Shown: in pieces, positions 34,964 to 45,095 of the stretch
Layout of the letters: each line of letters starts with the position of its first letter
Numbering within the stretch: position 1 is the stretch's first letter
Origin: Oerskovia douganii
Lineage (GTDB): Bacteria > Actinomycetota > Actinomycetes > Actinomycetales > Cellulomonadaceae
Length of the DNA stretch: 50,010 nt
Direction of reading: 5' to 3'
Assembly: GCF_015142735.1 (NCBI RefSeq)
Contig: NZ_JACSPN010000028.1
Span: forward strand, 1 to 50,010
The notes under the pieces: generated by a model
Databases searched by the model: none
What the model saw: only the letters and a program-made list of their open reading frames with translations
Told to the model about the DNA's origin: nothing
Translations under genes and position numbers: made by a program

Positions 34964-35485
34964 CTACTTCACGATCTTCACGTCGACCGGGTACGAGGTC
35001 TCGCGACCGTTGTTGAACGCCTGGAAGTTGAGGATCCCGAACACGAGGGACGTGACCCACACCCCGAAGACCACGAGCCCTTCGAGGAAGCCGGGCAGCA
35101 CGATGTTCGCGGCGATCAGGACGATCGTCACGAGGATCTGGAAGTTGAGCGCCTTCTTGGCCTCGGCCTCCACGACGTGGCTGCGCTCACGCAGGACGAG
35201 CCAGATCGCGAGCGGCGCGAGGAACCCGAGGATGCCACCCAGGAGGTGCGACAGCCCGGCCCACGTCCTGGTGTCGGCGGGCGAGAGCGGCCTGGCCGAC
35301 GCCGGCTGGTAGCCCGGGGGCGGGTACTGGCCCTCGTAGCCCGGCTGCCCGGCGGGCGGCCCGTACGGCTGCTGGGGTCCGGCCCCGCCAGGATGCCCGG
35401 GCTGTCCCGGCGCGCCGTTCTGCCCCGCCGGCGGGACGTACTGCCCGTAGTCAGGGACCTGGTCGGAAGGGTTCTGGCTGCTCAT
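34964..35485 (-). CDS. DUF4870-family membrane protein with Pro/Gln-rich N-terminus
   Basis: 173 residues. The first ~65 are Gly/Pro/Gln/Tyr-rich and disordered. Then come TWAGLSHLLGGILGFLAPLAIWLV, a charged RERSHVVEAEAKKALNFQI loop and two further hydrophobic segments, the DUF4870 (Tic20-like) pattern. GAGAGG precedes the ATG. The function is unknown. It shares its architecture (disordered Pro-rich head, small membrane domain) with the next gene. Confidence 0.85.
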   Translation of the reverse strand: MSSQNPSDQVPDYGQYVPPAGQNGAPGQPGHPGGAGPQQPYGPPAGQPGYEGQYPPPGYQPASARPLSPADTRTWAGLSHLLGGILGFLAPLAIWLVLRERSHVVEAEAKKALNFQILVTIVLIAANIVLPGFLEGLVVFGVWVTSLVFGILNFQAFNNGRETSYPVDVKIVK

Positions 35486-35646
35486 CGGGGCCTCTCTGGG
35501 AACGGACCGGACCGCGACGGGCGGACCGAACCGCTCACGCTAGTGGGTACGGTGCGCCGGGGGCCAGCGGTTCCGCGCTGCGACGGCGCGCTCCCCTGGG
35601 GGCTGCTCCGGCTCCCCGGGACGTCGCGACCGGTGCAGGCCCGCGA

Positions 35647-35691
35647 CGACGGGCCGCGCCCTCCCGTCCGGGGAGGGGCGCGGCCCGTCGC
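35647..35691 (-). terminator. terminator hairpin after the 35710-36777 gene
   Basis: A stem of about 18 bp with a single C bulge pairs CGACGGGCCGCGCCCTCCC with GGGAGGGGCGCGGCCCGTCG around a short loop. It lies 19 bp after the stop codon on the minus strand. Confidence 0.75.
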
Positions 35692-35709
35692 GCGTGCTCG
35701 GTCGAAGGG

Positions 35710-36777
35710 TCAGACGGGCTGCTCGCCCACCAACCGCCGGTAGGCGTAGGCGACGGCGATGTAGGACAGCGGGATCGTGACCAGCAGGCCGACGAAGCAC
35801 ACCAGCAATCCCACGATGTTGATCCCGAACAGCGCGAGGAGCAGCAGGAAGACCGACCCGAAGTTCTTGGCGACGAGCGACCAGCTGGACTTGATCGCGG
35901 TGATCGCGTCCTGCTCCTTGTCGAGCGTGAAGTAGTAGACGAAGGCCGAGAAGATCGCGACCGCGATCCCGGGCAGGATGCACAGGAAGAAGCCGATGAT
36001 CGTCATGACCGCGACGAGGAACGCCGCCAGCAGGACGTTGCCCACGTTGGCGATCCGGAAGAACGCCGAGACGTCGGGCTTGCGCCCCTGGGTCTCGTCG
36101 AGGGCTCCCCGCGAGTAGAAGGCGGCGATCAGATAGCTGATGATCACGCCCACGATCGTGAGCAGGATGCTGACGAAGCTCAGCCCGAGGGCCTCGGCCA
36201 TGCTCGTGTCCGACCATCCGTCGGTGCGGTAGTCCGTGAAGCGGTCGAACCCGCCCGAGATCCAGTTGAACAGCGCATTGATCACCAGGAAGATCAGCGC
36301 GGCGAGGATCCAGGGCCACGGGTTGGCCCAGAACTTCCTCCACCCGAACGCGATCGCGTCACCGACCTGGAACGGGGCCGCCCCGGCGTAGGCGGGCTGT
36401 CCGGGCGGCGGGTAGGCGGCACCCGACGGCGGGTAGCCACCGGGCGGCGGGTAGCCACCGGGCGGCGGGTAGGGCGGTTGCTGCCCGCCCGCAGGAGCGC
36501 CGTAGGTGGGCGCGCCCGGGGGCGGCGTCGGGGCGCCGTAAGGGGGCGCGGCCGGCGGGCCGGGCTGGGCGGGCGGCGGCTGGGCGGGCTGGGCCGGCGG
36601 TTGCTGCGGTGGCTGAGCAGGCTGGGCCGGCGGTTGCTGAGCAGGCTGGGCCGGCGGTTGCTGGGCCGGCGGCTGCTGCGGTGGCTGCGCGCCGGGGTCC
36701 GGCGAGCTCGCGTACGGGTTCTGAGGCGTCGGCTCGTTCTCTTCCGGCGGCGGCCCGCCTGCGGTGCTGTCGCTCAT
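35710..36777 (-). CDS. proline-rich polytopic membrane protein of unknown function
   Basis: 355 residues. Residues 1-135 are a low-complexity Pro/Gln/Ala then Pro/Gly/Tyr segment (PPAQPAQQPP and YPPPGG repeats). After FQVGDAIAFGWRKFWANPWPW come about six hydrophobic helices. The membrane part resembles the DUF975/YciC-like group by pattern (FGWRKFWxNPWP opening). GGGGGATTCC precedes the ATG. A 7-2-7 inverted repeat lies 23-38 bp upstream of the start. It may be a partner of the DUF4870 protein, but nothing in the sequence proves it. Confidence 0.78.
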   Translation of the reverse strand: MSDSTAGGPPPEENEPTPQNPYASSPDPGAQPPQQPPAQQPPAQPAQQPPAQPAQPPQQPPAQPAQPPPAQPGPPAAPPYGAPTPPPGAPTYGAPAGGQQPPYPPPGGYPPPGGYPPSGAAYPPPGQPAYAGAAPFQVGDAIAFGWRKFWANPWPWILAALIFLVINALFNWISGGFDRFTDYRTDGWSDTSMAEALGLSFVSILLTIVGVIISYLIAAFYSRGALDETQGRKPDVSAFFRIANVGNVLLAAFLVAVMTIIGFFLCILPGIAVAIFSAFVYYFTLDKEQDAITAIKSSWSLVAKNFGSVFLLLLALFGINIVGLLVCFVGLLVTIPLSYIAVAYAYRRLVGEQPV

Positions 36778-36799
36778 CTGGAATCCCCCGGGTCGTCGG

Positions 36800-36815
36800 G
36801 TGCGGCGTGCCGCAC
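36800..36815. promoter_or_regulatory. inverted repeat GTGCGGC-N2-GCCGCAC before the Pro-rich membrane gene
   Basis: Perfect 7-bp arms with a 2-bp centre, 23-38 bp upstream of the ATG at 36777. It could be an operator at the transcription start or part of the untranslated leader. The loop is too short for a stable full hairpin, which favours protein binding. Confidence 0.45.
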
Positions 36816-36957
36816 TGTGGACGCGCTGTGACGATGGAACATTTCACCTGCCGCTTCCAACGATGGGGCTGCCGAGCGATTTCCGCCACACGAGCAACGG
36901 GTCGGTGGGCCGGCGTGGAGCGCGCCGCCAGGTGCCTCCTCGCGCGTCGCCGTCGGG

Positions 36958-39033
36958 CTAGGGAGCGCCGAGCCCAGCGGCCCGGGCGAGACCGTCGACG
37001 ACGACCTGCGCGTAGAGCGACGTGCCCTCCCCGGTGGGGTGCACGCCGTCGGGCCCGAGGAGGGTCGGCTGGGCCGAGATCGCGGCGCTCCAGTCGGCGA
37101 CCACGACGTTCGGGGCGCGCTGGGCGGCACTCACCATCTCGGCGTTGGTCGCGGGCACCCAGGACCGGTCGGCGTAGCCCGTCACGAGCACGACCGTGTG
37201 GTCGGGCCCGACGGCCGCGAGGACCTGGTCCATGGTCGAGGAGTTGACCGTGCTGTTCGTGCCGAGCGAGAGCACGACGTAGGGCCGCAGGTTCCCGGCC
37301 GCGCGGACGGCGTCGACGATCCCCACCGCATCCTTCATCTGCCGGGCCACGGCGCCGTCGATCAAGGCACCCGGGAGAGCCGCCGCGAGGGCGGGGGCGC
37401 TCGCGAGGGTGACGGAGTCGCCGACGATCGTCACCTGGTCGCCGGTCGGGGGCACCGGTGCGACGACCGGACCGGGCACGGCGGGGGCTGCCGGCGTGGG
37501 CGCCGCGTCGGGGACCGGGGCCGGCGGGGTGGCGCCGCCCGGCTGCTGGGTCGTCGCCGCGACCTCCTGCCCTGCGCGGATCTGCGCCTCGACCGAGGAG
37601 GTCGCCGGAGCGCGCACGACCCCGGAGACGGCGAGCCCCACCACCGCCACGGCGCCTGCGACCGTGACCCACCCGTGCACGGGCAGGGGGCTGCGACCGG
37701 TCCGCCCTCGTCGGGCCCACGCCGCGACCGTGCGCGCATAGCCGACGAAGCCTCGCCCCAGGACGGGACGCTCGACGAAGCGGTACGACAGCGCGGCGAC
37801 GCAGAACGTCACGAGGGTCGCGGAGATCGCCACCCACGGGCCGGGGCTCGCGTACAGCCCACCGCCCCCGGCGAGCGCCGCCGCCAGGACGAAGACCGGC
37901 CAGTGCCACAGGTAGAGGCCGTAGGAGCGGGCGCCGACCCACCCGAAGGGACCGCGGTCGAGCACGCTGCCGAGCCGCGGCGCGTGCAGGACCAGGTTGA
38001 TGACGCCGGCGGTCGCGAGCGAGACGAGGACGAGTCCCCCGCGGTACGTCACGTCGTCGTCCCACGGCATCCGGAGCATCGCGACCAGGAGCACCGCGGC
38101 ACCGAGGATCCCGGCCCCCACGACGAGCCGGGCACCCACGGCCGTCGTCGTCCGCGGCGTGTCCCGCACGAGCGTCGCCTGCCCCGGACGCTGGTGCCAG
38201 AAGGCCAGGGCGGCACCGATCATGAGTCCGAACAGGTGCGTGTCGGTGCCGTAGTAGACCCGGGTGGGGTCCGTGCCCGGCGCGTGGACCAGGGCCATCG
38301 CGACCGCGGACGCGACCGCGAGCGCTCCAGCCAGCAGCAGCGCGCGCCGGCGGGTGATCCTCAGCGCGAGCGCCGCGAGGACCGCGAGCGGCCACACGAG
38401 GTAGAACTGCTCCTCGACCGCGAGGGACCACAGGTTCGCGAAGATCTGTGGCGCGAGCCCCCCGGAGTAGGTGCTGCCGTCGGCGATGTAGACCCAGTTG
38501 CTCGTGAACGTGGCGGCACCGGCGACCTGTGCCCCGATCCCCACGAGGTGGTCTCCCCCGACGAGCGCGGCCGCGGCCGTGCAGGTCACGACGACGAGGC
38601 CGAGCGCGGGCAGGAGCCTGCGCGCCCGTCGCACCCAGAACCGCACCAGCGACACGGTGCGCCTCGCCCGGTACTCACGGACCAGGAGCGTCGTGATCAG
38701 GAACCCCGACAGCACGAAGAAGACGTCGACACCCACGAACCCACCGGGCAGCAGCCGGGGCGCGAAGTGGAAGATCATGACCGAGAGCACCGCGAGGGCC
38801 CGCAGGCCGTCCAGGCCCGCGATCCGCCGGTAGCGGACCGTGGGGCGCACCGGTCGTGAGGGGCGTGACGGCGCGCCCTCGGGGACGCGCGGGCGAGGGG
38901 CCGACGGCCTGGCGAGCGGACCGTGCGGGGCCCCGCCGGTCAGGCCGGCAGGTTGCAGTCGTCGCCACACGTCGACCTGCTCGGTCGACGTCCTGGCCGC
39001 TCCGACCTGCGTCGGAACCGACTGTCCCACCAT
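36958..39033 (-). CDS. OafA/YrhL-type membrane acyltransferase with C-terminal SGNH domain
   Basis: 691 residues. A Pro/Arg-rich N-terminus (~70) precedes an acyltransferase-3 domain (about 70-420): YRRIAGLDGLRALAVLSVMIFHF, GGFVGVDVFFVLSGFLITTLL, EEQFYLVWPL and ARSYGLYLWHWPVF over about ten helices. An extracellular Ala/Pro-rich linker follows, then an SGNH hydrolase-like domain with GDSVT near residue 538 and DGVHPTGEG near 663, so the catalytic triad is present. Such two-domain enzymes O-acetylate cell-surface polysaccharide or peptidoglycan. The start overlaps the hemW stop (TGATG), an odd pairing with a heme/radical-SAM gene. Confidence 0.9.
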   Translation of the reverse strand: MVGQSVPTQVGAARTSTEQVDVWRRLQPAGLTGGAPHGPLARPSAPRPRVPEGAPSRPSRPVRPTVRYRRIAGLDGLRALAVLSVMIFHFAPRLLPGGFVGVDVFFVLSGFLITTLLVREYRARRTVSLVRFWVRRARRLLPALGLVVVTCTAAAALVGGDHLVGIGAQVAGAATFTSNWVYIADGSTYSGGLAPQIFANLWSLAVEEQFYLVWPLAVLAALALRITRRRALLLAGALAVASAVAMALVHAPGTDPTRVYYGTDTHLFGLMIGAALAFWHQRPGQATLVRDTPRTTTAVGARLVVGAGILGAAVLLVAMLRMPWDDDVTYRGGLVLVSLATAGVINLVLHAPRLGSVLDRGPFGWVGARSYGLYLWHWPVFVLAAALAGGGGLYASPGPWVAISATLVTFCVAALSYRFVERPVLGRGFVGYARTVAAWARRGRTGRSPLPVHGWVTVAGAVAVVGLAVSGVVRAPATSSVEAQIRAGQEVAATTQQPGGATPPAPVPDAAPTPAAPAVPGPVVAPVPPTGDQVTIVGDSVTLASAPALAAALPGALIDGAVARQMKDAVGIVDAVRAAGNLRPYVVLSLGTNSTVNSSTMDQVLAAVGPDHTVVLVTGYADRSWVPATNAEMVSAAQRAPNVVVADWSAAISAQPTLLGPDGVHPTGEGTSLYAQVVVDGLARAAGLGAP

Positions 39034-40424
39034 CACCCGTCCGTCAGCTCCCTCACCACCGTGTCTGCCAGCAACCGTCCCCGCAGGGTCAGGACCCCGC
39101 GGCCCCGGATGGCCGCCCTGCCGTCGAGAAGGCCCGCCGCGACCATGCCGGCCACGTTGCGGCGACCCACCTCGGAAAGGACGCTCAGGTCCAGTCCTTC
39201 GCGTAGCCGCACCCCGAGCATGACGCGCTCGAGGTGGGCCTCGGCGGGCGTGAGGAGCTCTCGACCTGCCGCCGGGCTCTTGCCCGCCTCGAGCAGCGCC
39301 GCGTAGCGCCGCGGGTGCTTGACGTTCCACCATCGCACGCCTTCGCGGCCGCCCGGTGCAGGCGCCGCCGGGTCGTCGGAGGCGCCCTGCGGTCCGTCGG
39401 GGCGGTCGCTGGACACGTGCGCCTGGTCTGTACGGCTCGCGGCACCACCGATGTACGAGTGCGCGCCGGGGCCGATCCCCCACCAGTCCTCGCCGCGCCA
39501 GTACGCCAGGTTGTGGCGACACGTGAAGGCGGGATCCGGTCCAGCCGCTGCGCCGTCCCCCGTGGCTCGTCGCGCCCAGTTGCTCACCTCGTACCACTCG
39601 AGCCCGGCGGCGGTCAGCAGCTCGTCCGCGAGCTCGTACTTCTCCGCCTGGTCGTCCTCGCTCGGCAGCGAGAGGTCCCCCCGGCGGACCTGCGCGGCCA
39701 TCTTGGTCCCCTGCTCGACCACGAGCGCGTACGCCGACACGTGGTCGACGCCCGTGGCGAGCGCGGCCTCGACGCTCGTCCGCCAGTCGTCGAGGCTCTC
39801 GCCCGGGGTCCCGTAGATCAGGTCGAGCGAGACCGCGAGCCCCGCCTCGCGCGCCCAGCGCACCACGTCGGGGATGCGTCGCGGGTCGTGCGTGCGCTCG
39901 AGCGTCGCGAGCACGCGCGGCACGGCCGACTGCATCCCGAACGACACCCGGGTGAAGCCCGCCTCCGCGAGCTGCGCGAGCGACTCCGGGGTCACCGAGT
40001 CCGGGTTCGCCTCGGTCGTGACCTCGGCGCCGGGGGCCAGGCCCCACGCGGCCCGCACGCCCGCGAGCATGCGCCCCAGGTCCCCGGCGGGCAGGAGCGT
40101 CGGCGTGCCACCCCCCACGAACACGGTCGACACCGGGCGCGAGGCCAGGCCCGCACGCTCCATGACGCCCGCCGCGAGCTCGATCTCCCGCAGCGCGGTG
40201 TCGGCGTAGGACGCCTGGCTCGCGCCACCGCCCAGCTCGGACGCCGTGTACGTGTTGAAGTCGCAGTACCCGCAACGGACGGTGCAGAACGGCACGTGCA
40301 GGTAGACGCCGAAGTCACGACCCGCGTGGTCGTCCGACCCCGCCCCCTCGGGACCGGCACCCACCCATGCGGGGAGAGCGCCGTCGTCGGGCACGGGGAT
40401 CCCGTCCGGGAGGGCCGGGCTCAT
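39033..40424 (-). CDS. hemW: radical SAM protein HemW (coproporphyrinogen III oxidase-like)
   Basis: 463 residues. The radical-SAM iron-sulfur cluster ligands are Cys47, Cys51 and Cys54 in CTVRCGYCDF, followed by VGGGTPTLLP and MQSAVPRVL. HemW proteins bind heme and are thought to act as heme chaperones; HemN itself needs an extra N-terminal Cys context that is not seen here. An insertion around residue 340 (DRPDGPQGASDDPAAPAPGG) makes it slightly long for the family. It lies downstream of lepA on the same strand, the usual order. Confidence 0.94.
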   Translation of the reverse strand: MSPALPDGIPVPDDGALPAWVGAGPEGAGSDDHAGRDFGVYLHVPFCTVRCGYCDFNTYTASELGGGASQASYADTALREIELAAGVMERAGLASRPVSTVFVGGGTPTLLPAGDLGRMLAGVRAAWGLAPGAEVTTEANPDSVTPESLAQLAEAGFTRVSFGMQSAVPRVLATLERTHDPRRIPDVVRWAREAGLAVSLDLIYGTPGESLDDWRTSVEAALATGVDHVSAYALVVEQGTKMAAQVRRGDLSLPSEDDQAEKYELADELLTAAGLEWYEVSNWARRATGDGAAAGPDPAFTCRHNLAYWRGEDWWGIGPGAHSYIGGAASRTDQAHVSSDRPDGPQGASDDPAAPAPGGREGVRWWNVKHPRRYAALLEAGKSPAAGRELLTPAEAHLERVMLGVRLREGLDLSVLSEVGRRNVAGMVAAGLLDGRAAIRGRGVLTLRGRLLADTVVRELTDG

Positions 40425-40500
40425 GCCCGCACCCCCGACGACGCGGAGCGCGCGGCCCCCAGCACCTCGAGGACCACGCGCTCACGAGAAGAGCAGCACA

Positions 40501-42420
<1,920 letters not shown>

Positions 42421-42653
42421 CGGGGGTGCGCTCCTGTGGTGGGTCAAGACGGGGCGGCGGACGGCGCCCGCCCCTGCGGATCGGTGCTCGACGACGGAGC
42501 GTGAGCCGCCAGGACGTGCCCGGCAGGTCGCTGGTCGCCGCGCGCAGGGTCGGACAGCAACCACCATTGTCCCACGACCCCGCACGCGCGGGGCTCACGC
42601 GCCGCCGCCGTGGACGCCCCACGGACGCGACCCTGCCCTCCGCCGCGTCCCGG

Positions 42654-42659
42654 TAGATT
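42654..42659 (+). promoter_or_regulatory. -10 element of a probably leaderless PemK/MazF-like gene
   Basis: TAGATT ends seven bases before the GTG at 42666, so the predicted transcript would begin at the start codon. No SD is present, which agrees with leaderless translation. Confidence 0.5.
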
Positions 42660-42665
42660 GCGGGC

Positions 42666-43352
42666 GTGGCTCAGAACAAGTGGATCTCCCTGCTCACGGA
42701 CGCGGCCCGCGCGATCCTCGGCGCGCTCGGCGGGTCGTCCCGCCCGGGCGGCGCGTCGGGAGGCGGCTCGGGCGCGTCCCGCAAGCCCTCCGGCCCGACG
42801 GCGTCGCACACCCCGCGCGGGGTGGCGCCACGCCCGCAGACGGGCGCCCCGGCGTCGGGCACGCGTGCGCCGAAGCCCGGACCGCAGGCCAGGCCGGTCG
42901 CCCGAGCAGACCAGGCCGCGGGCACCTCGACTGCGCGCGGGGCGCAGGCCGGCACCTACCCGGGCGACTTCACCGGTCGCGTGCGGGCCGAGTACTCGCC
43001 GCAGCTCGACGGCGACCCGGACCCCGGCGAGATCGTGTGGACCTGGGTGCCCTACGAGGAGGACTTCTCCCAGGGCAAGGACCGGCCCGTGCTGCTCGTC
43101 GGGCGCGACGGCGGCTGGTTGCTCGCGATCATGCTCTCGAGCAAGGACCACTCGCGCAAGGCTGCCGACGAGGCGCGCTGGGGGCGGCGCTGGCTCGACA
43201 TCGGCTCCGGGCCCTGGGACGCGCGCGGCCGGGACAGCGAGGTCCGCCTCGACCGCGTCATCCGCGTCGACCCCGGTGCGGTGCGCCGCGAGGGCGCCGT
43301 CATGGACCGGTCGACGTTCGAGACGATCATCCGCGAGATGGGCGAGGTCTGA
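42666..43352 (+). CDS. orphan PemK/MazF-family-like protein with long N-terminal linker
   Basis: 228 residues. A short helix (KWISLLTDAARAILGALGG) is followed by an ~75-residue Ser/Gly/Pro/Ala-rich linker and, from about residue 97, a domain similar to PemK/MazF toxins (DPGEIVWTWVPYEEDFSQGKDRPVLLVGRDGGWLLAIMLSSKDHS). Classical toxins are about 110 residues, so the linker is unusual. No antitoxin gene is adjacent on either side. It is divergent from lepA and precedes rpsT. Family membership is fairly clear, but whether it is a ribonuclease toxin is doubtful in this stable housekeeping setting. Confidence 0.75.
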   Translation: MAQNKWISLLTDAARAILGALGGSSRPGGASGGGSGASRKPSGPTASHTPRGVAPRPQTGAPASGTRAPKPGPQARPVARADQAAGTSTARGAQAGTYPGDFTGRVRAEYSPQLDGDPDPGEIVWTWVPYEEDFSQGKDRPVLLVGRDGGWLLAIMLSSKDHSRKAADEARWGRRWLDIGSGPWDARGRDSEVRLDRVIRVDPGAVRREGAVMDRSTFETIIREMGEV

Positions 43353-43381
43353 GGATTCTGGCTGTTCGCACGGTCGGCTGG

Positions 43382-43525
43382 TAGTGTTGGTGGTCGCGTG
43401 TCCGCCCAGGTCGGCGGGCACAGTTCCAGCTCCTCTCCAAGGGTTCCCCACCCCCAGTCCCGGAGCTGGAATCGCCCTCTACGACCTATTCGATCGCTTC
43501 GGCGAACACACCAGAAAGTCCACAC
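43382..43525 (+). promoter_or_regulatory. structured 5' leader of rpsT
   Basis: TAGTGT (43382-43387) is a candidate -10, giving a leader of about 130 nt. It can form GTGTCCGCC/GGCGGGCAC (43398-43406 with 43412-43420 approximately, one G-U) and TTCCAGCTCC/GGAGCTGGAA (43424-43433 with 43462-43471, 28-nt loop). Long structured leaders suit ribosomal-protein autoregulation, here presumably by S20, but no binding site is proven. Confidence 0.45.
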
Positions 43526-43786
43526 GTGGCAAACATCAAGTCTCAGATCAAGCGCATCAAGACGAACGAGAAGGCTCGTCTGCGCAACAAGGCCGTCAAG
43601 TCGGAGCTCCGGACGAACGTTCGCCGCGTTCGCGAGGCCGTCGCCGCCGGTGACAAGGAGGCCGCTGCCAGCGCCCTCGTCATCGCGTCGAAGAAGCTCG
43701 ACAAGGCAGTCTCCAAGGGTGTCATCCACGAGAACCAGGCTGCTAACCGCAAGTCGGCACTCGCGAAGGCAGTCAACGCTCTCTGA
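43526..43786 (+). CDS. rpsT: 30S ribosomal protein S20
   Basis: 86-residue basic helical protein that binds 16S rRNA. The N-terminus [20 protein letters not shown] and the C-terminal [19 protein letters not shown] are diagnostic. It starts with GTG after AGAAAG. Codons are more biased and the sequence less G+C-rich than its neighbours, as expected for a highly expressed ribosomal gene. A terminator follows. Confidence 0.98.
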   Translation: MANIKSQIKRIKTNEKARLRNKAVKSELRTNVRRVREAVAAGDKEAAASALVIASKKLDKAVSKGVIHENQAANRKSALAKAVNAL

Positions 43787-43854
43787 GCCTGACGCTCCCT
43801 TCCACGCGTGAGCTTGTGCGCCCCTGATCCACCTCGGGCAGCACGGTGAACGTC

Positions 43855-43890
43855 GAGAGGCGCTGCTCCCTCCACGGGGCAGCGCCTCTC
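43855..43890. terminator. bidirectional terminator between rpsT and holA
   Basis: Perfect 12-bp stem GAGAGGCGCTGC/GCAGCGCCTCTC (43855-43866 with 43879-43890), extendable by CCC/GGG around one bulge. It is shared by convergent rpsT (plus) and holA (minus). Confidence 0.8.
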
Positions 43891-43954
43891 GTGCGTCCGG
43901 GGGCAGGCGGCGCGTGGGCGTGCAGGGGGCGCAGGCCGGCGCCCGGCGGGTGCG

Positions 43955-44971
43955 TCAGCGACCCGAGCCGTGCGCCCCGGCGATCGTCAGCACCGCGCGC
44001 TCGACCGCGAACACGGGGTCGCGCCCGCCGCCCTTGACCTCGGCGTCCGCCTGGGCGACCGCCGTGATCGCGGCGGCGAGGCCCTCGGGCGTCCAGCTCG
44101 ACAGGTCCTTCTTGGCGCGGTCGATCTGCCACGGCGCGAGCCCCAGGTCCTTGGCCGAGACGCCGCCACGGCCGCGCATCGCCGCGACCTTCGCGAGCGT
44201 GCGCAGCTTGATCGCGAGCACCGCGACGAGCGGCACGGGATCCACCCCGGTCGACAGCGCGTGCCGCAGCAGGGACACCGCCTCGCCTGCCCTGCCGGCC
44301 ACGGCCGCGTCGGCGACGCGGAAGCCTGTCGCCTCGACCCGGCCGCCGTAGTACCGGTCGACCGTCGCGGCGTCGATGGTTCCCGTGGTGTCCGCGACGA
44401 GCTGGGCGCACGCGCTCGCGAGCTCCCGCAGGTCGTTGCCCAGGGCCTCGACGAGCGCCTTGACGGCTCCGGCGTCCGCGCGCCGACCGGCGGCCCTGAA
44501 CTCGGCCGCGACGAACGAGAGCTTGTCGGCGTCCTTCTTGATCGCCTCGCAGGCCACCACCGGCGCACCGCTCGCCCTGATCGCATCGAGCATCTTCTTG
44601 CCCCGGACCCCGCCGCCGTGCACGATCACGACGGTCGTCTCCGGGTCCGGCGAGGCGACGTAGTCCACGACGTCCGGGATGAGTGCGTCCGCCGCGGCCT
44701 CCGCACCCCGCACGACCACGAACTTGGGCTCGCCGAACAGCGACGGGCTGGCGGCGACCGTCAGCATGCCGGACTCGTACGTCACGGCCTCGATCTCCGA
44801 CTTCTCGGCCTCCGGGTCCCGGGCCCGCGCCAGCTCCAGCAGGGAGTCCACCGCACGCTCGGCGAGGAGGCCCTCCGGGCCCTGGACCAGCACCACGGGC
44901 GCGAGCTCGACAGCGTTCCAGGCGAGCGTCGCGGACGGGCGGGCGGAGGAACGGGAAGGAGCGGGAGCCAT
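43955..44971 (-). CDS. holA: DNA polymerase III subunit delta
   Basis: 338 residues, clamp-loader subunit that opens the beta clamp. Recognisable stretches are VVLVQGPEGLLAERAVDSLL at the N-terminus, LFGEPKFVVVRG, the middle TTVVIVHGGGVRGKKMLDAI and the C-terminal collar ...GLAPWQIDRAKKDLSSWTPEGLAAAI. ATG 44971 is the most likely start; it follows comEC by 124 bp on the same strand, the standard comEA-comEC-holA order. Confidence 0.93.
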   Translation of the reverse strand: MAPAPSRSSARPSATLAWNAVELAPVVLVQGPEGLLAERAVDSLLELARARDPEAEKSEIEAVTYESGMLTVAASPSLFGEPKFVVVRGAEAAADALIPDVVDYVASPDPETTVVIVHGGGVRGKKMLDAIRASGAPVVACEAIKKDADKLSFVAAEFRAAGRRADAGAVKALVEALGNDLRELASACAQLVADTTGTIDAATVDRYYGGRVEATGFRVADAAVAGRAGEAVSLLRHALSTGVDPVPLVAVLAIKLRTLAKVAAMRGRGGVSAKDLGLAPWQIDRAKKDLSSWTPEGLAAAITAVAQADAEVKGGGRDPVFAVERAVLTIAGAHGSGR

Positions 44972-45095
44972 GGGCACAACGATCCCACGGGCCACCCACC
45001 GAGAGCACACCCTTGGAGGGCCGTGGTCGCGTCGTCGGTGCCCACCGGTCGGAGCCGCCCGGCCCCGCTCGGCGGTCCACGACACCTCCTCGTCC

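Noticed and set aside
42421-42585. Upstream extension of lepA to 42585
   Set aside because: The extension has no family similarity. TTG 42420 has a well-placed AGGAG and gives the usual LepA N-terminus.
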